From: Armatimonadota bacterium
GTDB lineage: Bacteria; Armatimonadota; Zipacnadia; JAUWAU01
Reading direction: 5' to 3'
Assembly (NCBI GenBank): GCA_030601885.1
Contig: JAUWAU010000028.1
Coordinates: 22,309-86,308 of the forward strand
DNA length: 64,000 bases
A program made the position numbers and the translations under genes. A model generated the notes under the pieces. It had not been told where the DNA came from. It was given only the letters and a program-made list of their open reading frames with translations, and made no database searches. Below are positions 8,484 through 16,248 of the stretch, in pieces. The first letter of the stretch is position 1, and each line of letters starts with the position of its first letter.

Positions 8484-9422
8484 TCACACCGTCGGGAGCT
8501 CGTCCGCTGAGCGCGGCGCAGGCTTCACCTTGACCTTGGGGATGAGCTGCTCTGCCGCCTCGATCGCTTTCGCACTCCAGAACGCCTCTCTGGCCATCCA
8601 CTTCGTGTCGATGTAATGCGGGTTGATGGACACAGCCCGCCGATACGCCTCAATGGCCTCCCGGCGCTTGCCCTGCGCCAGATAGCCGATGGCGAGTCCG
8701 GCCCAGCAGTCTGCTCTGCCTTGTCTATCAACGTCACTTGTTGGCAGAAGCTCGATGGCCTGCTCCCATTCGCTTACCGCCTCGTCCACCTCGTCCTGGT
8801 CGTATAGCACGTACGCCAAGTTGTTGTGGGCAATGGAACGGCTGTCGTCGAGCTCGATGGCCTTCCGGTACGCTTCGATCGACTTCTTCAGGTCTCCGAT
8901 CTCGTATGCAGCAATGCCAAGCGCCACCCACGCCTCCATGTTGTTGGGATCGAGACGAAGAGCCTCCTCGTACTCCGCGACCGCTTCCTCGCGCCGTTCG
9001 GCTCGACCCAGCGCACTGGCGAAGTACCGGCGGACCATGGCATCGTTGGGTGCTTCCTCCACGGCCTTCTCGTAGGCAGCCAGAGCCTCCTCAGCCCGTC
9101 CGCTGCGCTCTAATTGCATCGCCTTCGCCAGATGAAAGCGCGCACGCATGGGGCCGCTCAATTGGTAGGCGATGAAGCCGAGGCCCAGCAGAAGCAGTCC
9201 GCCGGTTATGACGGCCACCCAGACGGCCGTGCGGCTGATGCTCGGCCGCTGCTGAACGGTCGGCACAGCCGGAGGCGGCGGAGCCGCAGGGAACGGCGGT
9301 GGCGGCTGGGCGGCTGGGGGCGGCACGACAACGGGGCCCTGCGTAGCCATCAATGGCCGACGGCATTGCGCGCACCACTCCGCGCCCTCGGGATTCTCAT
9401 GTCCACAACCCATGCACCGCAT
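8484..9422 (-). CDS. Zinc-ribbon, membrane-anchored TPR protein
   Basis: A 312-residue protein. It opens with a zinc ribbon (CMGCGHENPEGAEWCAQC, two CxxC pairs), then a Pro/Ala-rich linker, one transmembrane segment (about residues 72-92) and at least four tetratricopeptide repeats, for example AEEALAAYEKAVEEAPND and KKSIEAYRKAIELDD. TPRs mediate protein-protein contacts; no enzyme domain is seen. ATG at 9422 follows GGAG with eight-base spacing; an ATG at 9428 is too close to it. It directly precedes glcD and is a paralogue of the TPR gene upstream (9517-10266). Confidence 0.8.
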   Translation of the reverse strand: MRCMGCGHENPEGAEWCAQCRRPLMATQGPVVVPPPAAQPPPPFPAAPPPPAVPTVQQRPSISRTAVWVAVITGGLLLLGLGFIAYQLSGPMRARFHLAKAMQLERSGRAEEALAAYEKAVEEAPNDAMVRRYFASALGRAERREEAVAEYEEALRLDPNNMEAWVALGIAAYEIGDLKKSIEAYRKAIELDDSRSIAHNNLAYVLYDQDEVDEAVSEWEQAIELLPTSDVDRQGRADCWAGLAIGYLAQGKRREAIEAYRRAVSINPHYIDTKWMAREAFWSAKAIEAAEQLIPKVKVKPAPRSADELPTV

Positions 9423-9516
9423 CGTCATCACTCCGTGTGGCTCATCGAACGACGGTCGTTGGGAACAGCGCTGGTGGACGTGCCTGCGAGGCCAGGTTGG
9501 CAGCGGCACCGAAGCC

Positions 9517-10266
9517 TCATTCCTCTTCCTCGTCCTCCACGCGACGCTCCAGCCAACGCGCGCGTCGCTGTCTTGCCGCCGGGATCAGTTGCTCGGCAGC
9601 CGTAAGCGCCTTCGGGCTCCAGCAGGCCTGCTTGGCCATCCATTTCATGTCGAGATACCGACGATTCCGGATGGCGGCCCGCCCGTACATACCAGCCGCT
9701 TGCTGGCGCCTGCCCTGCGCCAGGTAGCCGATTCCGAGTCCAGCCAGGCAGTCCGCCGCACCTCGGCCATCCGCGCGAGTCCTCGGAGGCAGGCCCAATG
9801 CCCTCTCCCACTCCGCAACCGCCCGGTCGATCTTCTCGTCATCGTAGAGCACGAAGGCGAGATTGTTGTGCGCGATACGCAGCCCATGGTCGAGCGCTAT
9901 GGCGCGCCGGTACGCTGCCGCGGACCTTTCTGAGTCTCCGACCCGGTAGGCGGCGATGCCGAGCCCGACCCAGGCTTCGGGATTGTCCGGGTAAAGCTGG
10001 ACAACCCTCTCATACTGTGCCACAGCTTCTTCGAGCCGTCCCTGCTCCTCCAGGCGCTCTGCCCTCACCAGTTCACGCTTTAGACGCGCCTTCTGCGCAT
10101 AGTCATAGGCCATGAAGCCGGCGCCCGCTACGAAGACGGCGGCGCCGACCAGCGCAACCACGACGGACCCACGGCTGCCGGGCGAATCCCGTCGGGACGC
10201 AACGGGGGATGGCGCCCGGTCCGAGGCGTCCTCCTCCTCTATCGATACTTCCTCCTCATCCTGCAT
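9517..10266 (-). CDS. Membrane-anchored TPR protein, paralogue of neighbour
   Basis: A 249-residue protein with an acidic N-terminus (QDEEEVSIEEED), one transmembrane segment (about residues 33-55) and TPRs (LEEAVAQYERVVQLYPDNPEAW, split here as LEEAVAQYERV and YPDNPEAW). Its C-terminal half closely follows the adjacent TPR protein: both share GIGYLAQG-type and KWMA..A.W...A...AEQLIP segments. It lacks that protein's zinc ribbon. The pair looks like a tandem duplication followed by divergence. The function is unknown. Confidence 0.75.
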   Translation of the reverse strand: MQDEEEVSIEEEDASDRAPSPVASRRDSPGSRGSVVVALVGAAVFVAGAGFMAYDYAQKARLKRELVRAERLEEQGRLEEAVAQYERVVQLYPDNPEAWVGLGIAAYRVGDSERSAAAYRRAIALDHGLRIAHNNLAFVLYDDEKIDRAVAEWERALGLPPRTRADGRGAADCLAGLGIGYLAQGRRQQAAGMYGRAAIRNRRYLDMKWMAKQACWSPKALTAAEQLIPAARQRRARWLERRVEDEEEE

Positions 10267-10355
10267 GGCCCGTTCTTCACTGCCCTCCCCGGCGACCAGA
10301 CGCGCCGCCGGACCGCAGACTCACCTTCGACCCTCGGGAGCGTATCCGGCTCCAT

Positions 10356-10371
10356 CGTGCGTTCACGCACG
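10356..10371. other. Small hairpin between cinA-like and TPR genes
   Basis: Arms CGTGCGT and ACGCACG surround a 2-base loop in the 200-bp gap 10267-10466. No T-run follows on either strand, so it is not a convincing intrinsic terminator. I see nothing else in this gap. Confidence 0.35.
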
Positions 10372-10466
10372 GACCCGGGGCAATTATCCCCCACCGTCGT
10401 TCCTTGGTCAAGGGCGCAGCCTTCGGGCCGGGCACCGGCGCTTCGCCAGCCACGACCCCCGAAGCG

Positions 10467-11279
10467 TTACGGGTCAGGCACGAGCCGAATGCCCCGCGAC
10501 TCAAGCGCCTGTCGAGTATGGGATGCTGCTCGTTCCAGACTTCGGAGCGCGGCCTCCGCCGAGATGCCGCGGGCCGAGACGAGAATGCGTATTCTCACGT
10601 CTGGCCCAAAACGCTGCGGCCGCGACTTGATGTAGGCGTCCGGGTGCTTCGCCGCCACCTCAGCCAGCACCGGGCCCAGCACGGATTCGTCGCCGCAGTC
10701 GGCAACGAACACTCGCTCGGCGAAAGCGCCGCTGCCGAAGATACGCCGCAGCGTAGGCCGCAGTGCCCCTCCAAAGATTCCCTTGAGCTCGTCCGGCACA
10801 CCGGGGAGCGACACGATCGTGCAGCGGTCCACCTGCAGGAGCACGCCCGGGGCGGCGCCCACGGGATTATCCAATGGCTCAGCCCCGGTGGGCAACATGG
10901 CCATCTTCCGGCGGCTCTCCGTCATCGCCGCATCTTCTACGAATCCCTGCCTCGTGAACCTGTCGTAGGCCGCTTGTACCATGGCCAGCGCCGCCTCAGA
11001 TAGGGCGAGCGGCCTGTTGGCCGCCTCGGCGACGGCGGCGACTGTCACATCGTCCGCCGTGGGCCCCAGACCGCCCACCGTGAGAATCAGGCGTGACCGC
11101 CGCGCCAGCGCTCCGCGAACCTCTGCCGTGATGCCCGGCGCATCGTCCAGGATCATGGCCGTGCGCCCGACCTGCCCCCCCAAGCCAGTGATCTGCCGGC
11201 ACAACCAGTGTGTATTCGTGTCCTGGACGTCACCGCTGAGCAGCTCGTTGCCGACAGCTATTATCTCTGCCGTCTCCAT
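10467..11279 (-). CDS. CinA N-terminal-domain (molybdopterin-binding fold) protein
   Basis: A 270-residue protein of the CinA/MoaB-MogA fold. The N-terminus AEIIAVGNELLSGDVQDTN and the segment TVGGLGPTADDVTVAAVAEA are typical of the CinA COG1058 domain, which has ADP-ribose pyrophosphatase activity in studied members. The C-terminal NMN deamidase domain of full CinA (about 410 residues) is absent; the remaining part ends with an extra small domain. The ATG at 11279 follows GGAG at seven bases. It lies 26 bp downstream of the IF-2B-like gene on the same strand, so the two are probably cotranscribed. Confidence 0.82.
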   Translation of the reverse strand: METAEIIAVGNELLSGDVQDTNTHWLCRQITGLGGQVGRTAMILDDAPGITAEVRGALARRSRLILTVGGLGPTADDVTVAAVAEAANRPLALSEAALAMVQAAYDRFTRQGFVEDAAMTESRRKMAMLPTGAEPLDNPVGAAPGVLLQVDRCTIVSLPGVPDELKGIFGGALRPTLRRIFGSGAFAERVFVADCGDESVLGPVLAEVAAKHPDAYIKSRPQRFGPDVRIRILVSARGISAEAALRSLERAASHTRQALESRGIRLVPDP

Positions 11280-11305
11280 AGTCGTGCTCCATGAGTGATG
11301 CTCGA

Positions 11306-12196
11306 TCATGAACCACGCGACCTCAGACGTACGTGGATCGGGAGCGCATCAAACAGAGCCGCCAGGTCGCTCGGCCGCACCACACCGCGCTCTGTCACGA
11401 CCGCCGCAAGGCAGGTCAGCGGCGTCATCTCGAAATACGTATTCTCCACACGAACGCCCTCAGCCGGCTCGGCGAGCAGCTCCGCCGGGGCCTTCGGCTC
11501 GTCCAGCCGCGGCTGCAGGCATCCGGTGCCGAGTACCTTCTCCGAACCGCACAAAACGTACACGGGCACACTTGCGCGACACGCGGCGAGAGCCAGCGGA
11601 TAGGTGCCTATCTTGTTGATGATGCCATCCGGGGTGATGCCATCGGCGCCGATCCCCACAGCATCCACTTGCCCGGCATGCTGCGGCCCGGCCGCATCCG
11701 CGATCAGCGTCACGGGAACGCCCTCGGCTGCCAGCCGCCTGGCCAGCGTGACGCCCTCGAGCATCGGCCGCGACTCGGTGCAGATCACCTGGGCGCACCG
11801 ACCCCGTTTCCGCGCCTCAATCAGCCACCGCAGCACGACAGAACTGAACGAGTGAGTGATGACGATGGCGTTTCTCGGCAAGAGCCGCCATGCCGCGGAC
11901 GCTATCGCCCGAGGGCGCTCATGGAGCGCGGTCTTCAGGCGCTCCAGGTGTCTTCGGACGGCGAACGATAGGCCGGTTTCGGGCGCGTTGTCGGCCGCCA
12001 GGAGTGCAGTATTGACGACGTTGATTATGGACACCATGGCCGGCTGAGCCGCGAGCAGCTCCTGGGCTACTTCCCAGAGCTTGACGAGACCGTCGCCGAC
12101 CGCGGCACACAGCACATCGCACGCCCGCGCCGCCAGCTCCGTGGCGCCTGAGGTGTTGTCATCGGCAATGGCCTTGATTTCGGCGAACACGTCCAT
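11306..12196 (-). CDS. eIF-2B/MtnA-family sugar-phosphate isomerase-like protein
   Basis: A 296-residue member of the IF-2B alpha/beta/delta superfamily. In bacteria and archaea these act as aldose-ketose isomerases on phosphorylated sugars (MtnA, ribose-1,5-bisphosphate isomerase), not as translation factors. Signature segments are ICTESRPMLEG, GADGITPDGIINKIGTY and PVYVLCGSEK, with a helical N-terminal domain before about residue 110. MtnA is usually longer (about 340 residues) and I see no methionine-salvage neighbour, so the substrate is open. It precedes the CinA-like gene. Confidence 0.8.
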   Translation of the reverse strand: MDVFAEIKAIADDNTSGATELAARACDVLCAAVGDGLVKLWEVAQELLAAQPAMVSIINVVNTALLAADNAPETGLSFAVRRHLERLKTALHERPRAIASAAWRLLPRNAIVITHSFSSVVLRWLIEARKRGRCAQVICTESRPMLEGVTLARRLAAEGVPVTLIADAAGPQHAGQVDAVGIGADGITPDGIINKIGTYPLALAACRASVPVYVLCGSEKVLGTGCLQPRLDEPKAPAELLAEPAEGVRVENTYFEMTPLTCLAAVVTERGVVRPSDLAALFDALPIHVRLRSRGS

Positions 12197-12488
12197 GGTC
12201 GGTGCTCAGTCGTTAGTAGGTAGTTCTCAGTTCGACGCGCGCTGCCGGCTTTCCCGCGCAGTGCCTGCCGCTCCGCCGGATGCCGTACGCAGTGATGCAT
12301 TTCTCCCGTCCTCTGCTGCCTCCTCTGGCCATCGCCCGTGACGCACATCACATGGCCCACGCCAGGAGCCCGCACCATGATCGTCGAACATTGAAGAGAG
12401 TGCGGCCAGCGAGAAGCGTCCGTTTGCGCCGGCGCGACCGGCCACTCGCTGCTGGTCACTGACTGCCGCGTGCGCCTTGGAGGTGCAA
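12197..12488. other. Divergent intergenic region
   Basis: 292 bp between the minus-strand IF-2B-like gene and the plus-strand lipoprotein gene. It should hold both promoters, but I found no convincing -35/-10 pair. Near 12205-12240 there is a degenerate direct-repeat-like stretch (CTCAGTCGTTAGTAGGTAG, then TTCTCAGTTCG) loosely recalling the CAGTGGT heptamers in glcD. Confidence 0.4.
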
Positions 12489-13841
12489 ATGATGAGACAA
12501 CCGAGCGTCTGGTTCCTTGGCATCGGTCTGCTGATTGCGTCCGTCGGCTGCGGCGGGGGCGGAGGGCGTCGGCGCCCGCCATTGGGCGAAGGCCTGACGA
12601 GGGCACTGCCGCTGGAGGCAGGAAACGCCTGGCACCTGCGCACACTCGGAGGGCAGAGCGATGACACCGGATCGCCGGCATGGCCGATCTCGGTATACGG
12701 CCCGGTGTCGTTTCACGGCCATTCGGCCTATGCCATCGAGGACTTCCGCGAGCGCGTCATACTATACGTCAGCTCCACAAGCCACGGCATACGCTACTAC
12801 GGCCGCCGAAACCTGGCTGACCAGGAGAACCCCGACGAGTGGCTCGTTCCGCCGGGCTACATACCCGACGGCGTACTGCCTCGCGAGTGGGACGAGCAGC
12901 CGGTGATGATCATGTCAGATGCCGGGTCCAGGTACGGCTACTTCGTGTACGAGGTGCCGGGGTTTGAGGACATCGACACCCCGGCGGGCACCTTTGCCGA
13001 TACCTACGCCATTGGATTCGGCGCCGGCGACGACTCGGGAGCCGTGCCTGACGTGCTCCTCAACCTCGCGCCAGACGTCGGCATTGTCTACGTCACGAGC
13101 TGGGGCGAGCCCGGCGTGGCCCGGAGCGCGGGCGTGCCCCTGCAGCCCCGCACTGCCACGGCCGTGGAGCGTATGCTGACGAGTGCCTACGTGGACGGAT
13201 ACGGCATTGGCTTGGGTGGCGGGCAGCGATACAACGTCAGCGCCTGCTTCCCGCTCCACGACGGTGATCTGCGGCAATTCGTAGGAACGGAACCGTGGTC
13301 GCAGACGGTGTCGGGCCCGACGAGCTTCGCCGGCTACGAGGACGTGTTCCTGCTCGACGAAGGACTGCAGAGCCCCAGAGCGGAGTACTGGCGGGTGGAG
13401 CCTGGTATCGGCATTCAACTCCTCGGCCAGGAAGAGGCGGCGCAGGCCTCGGTGCGCGGCGCCGGGCAGCGGCGGTGGTTGAGTCGCCACGCCGCTGGGC
13501 AGCGCAGCCGGGTGCCAATCGTCTTCACCCCGGCGTGGGAGCTTCCCGACGGCATCCGCATCGGGGAGTTTGCTGACTACATGGTGCCAGACCAGTCCGG
13601 CGATATCGAGCGGAACGTGCTCGTAGACGTTGCCACGGTGAGCGTCCCGGCCGGAACCTTCCCCAATTGCCTGGTCTACGTTGCATCCCTTCGCGACCCG
13701 GACGGGGCCGAGTGGGACCGGCTCCTGCACACCTACGCGCCGGGGATCGGCCCGGTCCGCGTGTACTTCCCGGCTGATATGTCCGGATGGGAGCTGTCCT
13801 ACGCCCGCATCGCCGGCGTCGAGTACGGCAGTGGGCCGTGA
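12489..13841 (+). CDS. Secreted lipoprotein with two related halves
   Basis: A 450-residue protein of unknown function. Its N-terminus is a lipoprotein signal: a hydrophobic core, then LIASVGC with the predicted acylated Cys, then a Gly/Arg-rich spacer. Two halves look alike: each starts with a segment on text-like strands, includes a PAGTF motif (DTPAGTFADTYAIGF and VPAGTFPNCLVYV) and ends with a VGIVYV or PGIGPVRVYF strand. The pattern suggests a duplicated beta-rich extracytoplasmic domain. GGAGG lies five bases before the first of two ATGs (12489, 12492). It is the first of a plus-strand run of secreted proteins. Confidence 0.75.
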   Translation: MMRQPSVWFLGIGLLIASVGCGGGGGRRRPPLGEGLTRALPLEAGNAWHLRTLGGQSDDTGSPAWPISVYGPVSFHGHSAYAIEDFRERVILYVSSTSHGIRYYGRRNLADQENPDEWLVPPGYIPDGVLPREWDEQPVMIMSDAGSRYGYFVYEVPGFEDIDTPAGTFADTYAIGFGAGDDSGAVPDVLLNLAPDVGIVYVTSWGEPGVARSAGVPLQPRTATAVERMLTSAYVDGYGIGLGGGQRYNVSACFPLHDGDLRQFVGTEPWSQTVSGPTSFAGYEDVFLLDEGLQSPRAEYWRVEPGIGIQLLGQEEAAQASVRGAGQRRWLSRHAAGQRSRVPIVFTPAWELPDGIRIGEFADYMVPDQSGDIERNVLVDVATVSVPAGTFPNCLVYVASLRDPDGAEWDRLLHTYAPGIGPVRVYFPADMSGWELSYARIAGVEYGSGP

Positions 13842-13926
13842 CGCGTATCCGGTGATCGCGGGCACCCATTGCGGCCCGGCCTCGTGCGAGCAGGCTGAAA
13901 CCGTTGAAGGTGAACTGTGCCAGGCT

Positions 13927-13967
13927 TGTAGGGTTTTTACATTTTTCTAGCAGGAATGCAAACACCG
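13927..13967 (+). promoter_or_regulatory. 41-nt conserved upstream element, copy A
   Basis: This segment matches 18617-18657 at 30 of 41 positions without gaps. The shared core is a T-run, then CTAGCAGG, then GCAA and ACCG. It begins 181 bases before the start of the papain-family protease. Conservation in otherwise unrelated flanks suggests a regulatory or promoter role. The remaining part of the 266-bp gap 13842-14107 holds GC-rich inverted repeats and no gene I recognise. Confidence 0.5.
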
Positions 13968-14107
13968 TAACGAGAACTAGGGTTGAAGCACAGTGCCTGG
14001 GCCGGCTGCAGGCAGGCGCCGGGCCTGAACGCGCCTGCCGGGGAGGGGATCGGCAAGGCGGGGGCCTGTCCGGAGCGATAGTGTGTGCCTTCCGAAGGGG
14101 ATCACGT

Positions 14108-15946
14108 ATGTACCTGCGAGGAGTTGCTCGTGTCCGCGCGCAGGGAGACAGCATCAAACCCAAGCTCAGACTCTGGCTCGGCTTGCTGGGCGCATGTACG
14201 CTTTGCACAGTCGCTGCGTCCATCTCGATCGCCCAGGCACAGCCATCCGTCGCGCCAGTCAATCCGGCCTTTGGGGCCTTTCGATTGGCACTGGCGCGCG
14301 GGATGTGGCCGACAATCACACCTCAGGGGTACGCACTGGGGGATATCCCCCTGTTGATAGACATGAGCCAAGTACGGCAGCAAATACCTCGGCCCGCGTT
14401 CCCCCGAGAGGGGTACGACCCATACTATGACCTGCGGGATGTCTCCGGCAAACTCCCGTCGGTGAGGAACCAGGGAGGCTGCGGGAGCTGCTGGGCGTTC
14501 GCCACCTACAGCTCGCTCGAGTGTTGTCTGAGGCCTGGAGAGATATGGGACTTTTCCGAGCACCACCTCACGAACACCCACGGATTTGATTGGGGGCCTT
14601 GTGACGGCGGCAACCGTGATATCTCCGCCGCATATCTGGCGCGGTGGAGCGGGCCGATCGATGAGGCAGATGATCCGTATGACGACGACCCGCTCACCGG
14701 CTCGCCGTCGGGTTTGTCCCCACAAAAGCACATACAGGGATTCCTCTACCTCCCAGTACGTACGAGTTCGACCGATAATGACACCGTCAAGCAGGCTGTC
14801 ATGGACTACGGCGCGATCCACACGTCTATGCGTTGGGACGACGCGCGTTACAATTCCAGCTACTATGCGTACTACTACCCTGGCGGCCTCAACACCAACC
14901 ACGCGATCGCCATCGTCGGCTGGGATGATGACTTCTCGAAGAGCAAGTTCAATCCCCCCCAGCCCAGCGGCGACGGCGCCTTCATCATCAGGAATAGCTG
15001 GGGCACGGGCTTCGGAGAATCCGGCTATTTCTACATCTCGTATTATGACACAAAGCTCGGACGAACGCACAACACACTATTCCTGGAGGCCGAGGAGACG
15101 ACCAACTACCCGACGGTCTACGAGTACGATCCCCTTGGTTGGGTTAGTGGTCTTGGTTGGGACGACCACGATTGGTTCGCCAACGTTTTCACCACTGCCT
15201 ATTTGGGCGAGGAATTGCGCGCGGTGAGCTTTCACGCCGCCGTGGCGAGTTCGAGCTACCAGGTCAGCATTTATCGAAATCCGACCACCCCGCCGGCCAG
15301 CGGCACTGCGGTGGCCACGGAAAGCGGCACCTTCACCTACGGCGGCTACCACACCGTAACGCTGAGCAGCCCAGTTACGCTCAGCGCCGGCGACACATTC
15401 TCTATAGTGGTCGAGCTCACCACTCCTGGCTACGCCTGGCCCATTCCCATCGAGTATGTTTATCCAGGCTATAGCAGTGGGGCCACGGCCTTGGCCGGGC
15501 AGAGCTACATCAGCCCCGATGGGTCGGCATGGATGGACCTCACGGGCTGGGATCCCACCGCCAACTGCTGCATCAAGGCGTTCACGTCCCCGGGCCCCAC
15601 GGCTGTGCGCGTGACGGACCTCTCCGCGCAGGCCGAATGCCGCCGGATTCGCCTGACCTGGCGGACGGCCATTGAAAGCAACACGGTGGGCTTCAACGTA
15701 CTGAGGTCGGAACGGAAGCGGGGGCCATTCCAGAGAGTCAACACCAGGCTCATCCCGGCAGCCGCCCAGACGGACGAACTTGGCCGCTATTCGTTCCTTG
15801 ATGAGACCGTGCGACCGGGCTCCGTCTATTACTATCGCATCGCCGAGGTACTGGCAAACGGGATGGTCGTGGAACATCCCGAGACCGCGAGCGGAGCGGC
15901 CTGGAGGGTCCGACTGGCGGATTTCGTTTGTCCGGAACTGCACTGA
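14108..15946 (+). CDS. Secreted papain-family (C1A) cysteine protease
   Basis: A 612-residue protein. A signal segment ends near IAQAQ (residue 45). A peptidase C1A domain spans about 100-320: oxyanion Gln122 and nucleophile Cys128 in NQGGCGSCWAF, His265 in NTNHAIAIVGWDDD, and Asn296 in IIRNSWGTGFGESGYF. About 330-500 is a beta-rich lectin-like domain often found after such proteases. The last 110 residues are a fibronectin-III-like module (LTWRTAIESNTVGFNVLR). ATG at 14108 follows GAAGGGG, with a leader similar to the two metalloprotease genes downstream. No long inhibitory propeptide is visible. Confidence 0.9.
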   Translation: MYLRGVARVRAQGDSIKPKLRLWLGLLGACTLCTVAASISIAQAQPSVAPVNPAFGAFRLALARGMWPTITPQGYALGDIPLLIDMSQVRQQIPRPAFPREGYDPYYDLRDVSGKLPSVRNQGGCGSCWAFATYSSLECCLRPGEIWDFSEHHLTNTHGFDWGPCDGGNRDISAAYLARWSGPIDEADDPYDDDPLTGSPSGLSPQKHIQGFLYLPVRTSSTDNDTVKQAVMDYGAIHTSMRWDDARYNSSYYAYYYPGGLNTNHAIAIVGWDDDFSKSKFNPPQPSGDGAFIIRNSWGTGFGESGYFYISYYDTKLGRTHNTLFLEAEETTNYPTVYEYDPLGWVSGLGWDDHDWFANVFTTAYLGEELRAVSFHAAVASSSYQVSIYRNPTTPPASGTAVATESGTFTYGGYHTVTLSSPVTLSAGDTFSIVVELTTPGYAWPIPIEYVYPGYSSGATALAGQSYISPDGSAWMDLTGWDPTANCCIKAFTSPGPTAVRVTDLSAQAECRRIRLTWRTAIESNTVGFNVLRSERKRGPFQRVNTRLIPAAAQTDELGRYSFLDETVRPGSVYYYRIAEVLANGMVVEHPETASGAAWRVRLADFVCPELH

Positions 15947-16248
15947 CTGCTGACCCCGTAGCCCCATGCCGATCGGCTCGGCGAGTGCAACAGGTCATCA
16001 CATGGGCGACTGTCCGGCTCGTGCGACAACGCGGTTGTCGCCGCGCCCCAATGACCGCCTGGCACGCCTCGTAGCACATCAACCCTACGGCAGCAGTGGC
16101 CAACTGCGCGGCGCTCAGGCGAACGCCCCGTCGCCGAGTGTGTCCCATTGGACGCGTCTTGGCTTACGTTGGCAGGTGTGCGCGTGCCTTACCGCGAACC
16201 CTTGCTATAGATGGGGGCCCGTGTCTGCCTGCGGAAGGAGATGACGGT
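15947..16248. other. 302-bp intergenic region between protease genes
   Basis: It contains a perfect hairpin at 16023-16041 (GCGACAAC, 3-base loop, GTTGTCGC) with no T-run. A weak -10-like TATAGA lies at 16206 without a good -35. The last bases (GGAAGGAGATGACGGT) are the strong ribosome-binding leader of the next gene. Confidence 0.4.

Noticed and set aside
13930..14107. Cyclic-di-GMP or other riboswitch before the cysteine protease
   Set aside because: The GCAAA-like core is present by chance; the paired stems of known classes are not seen.
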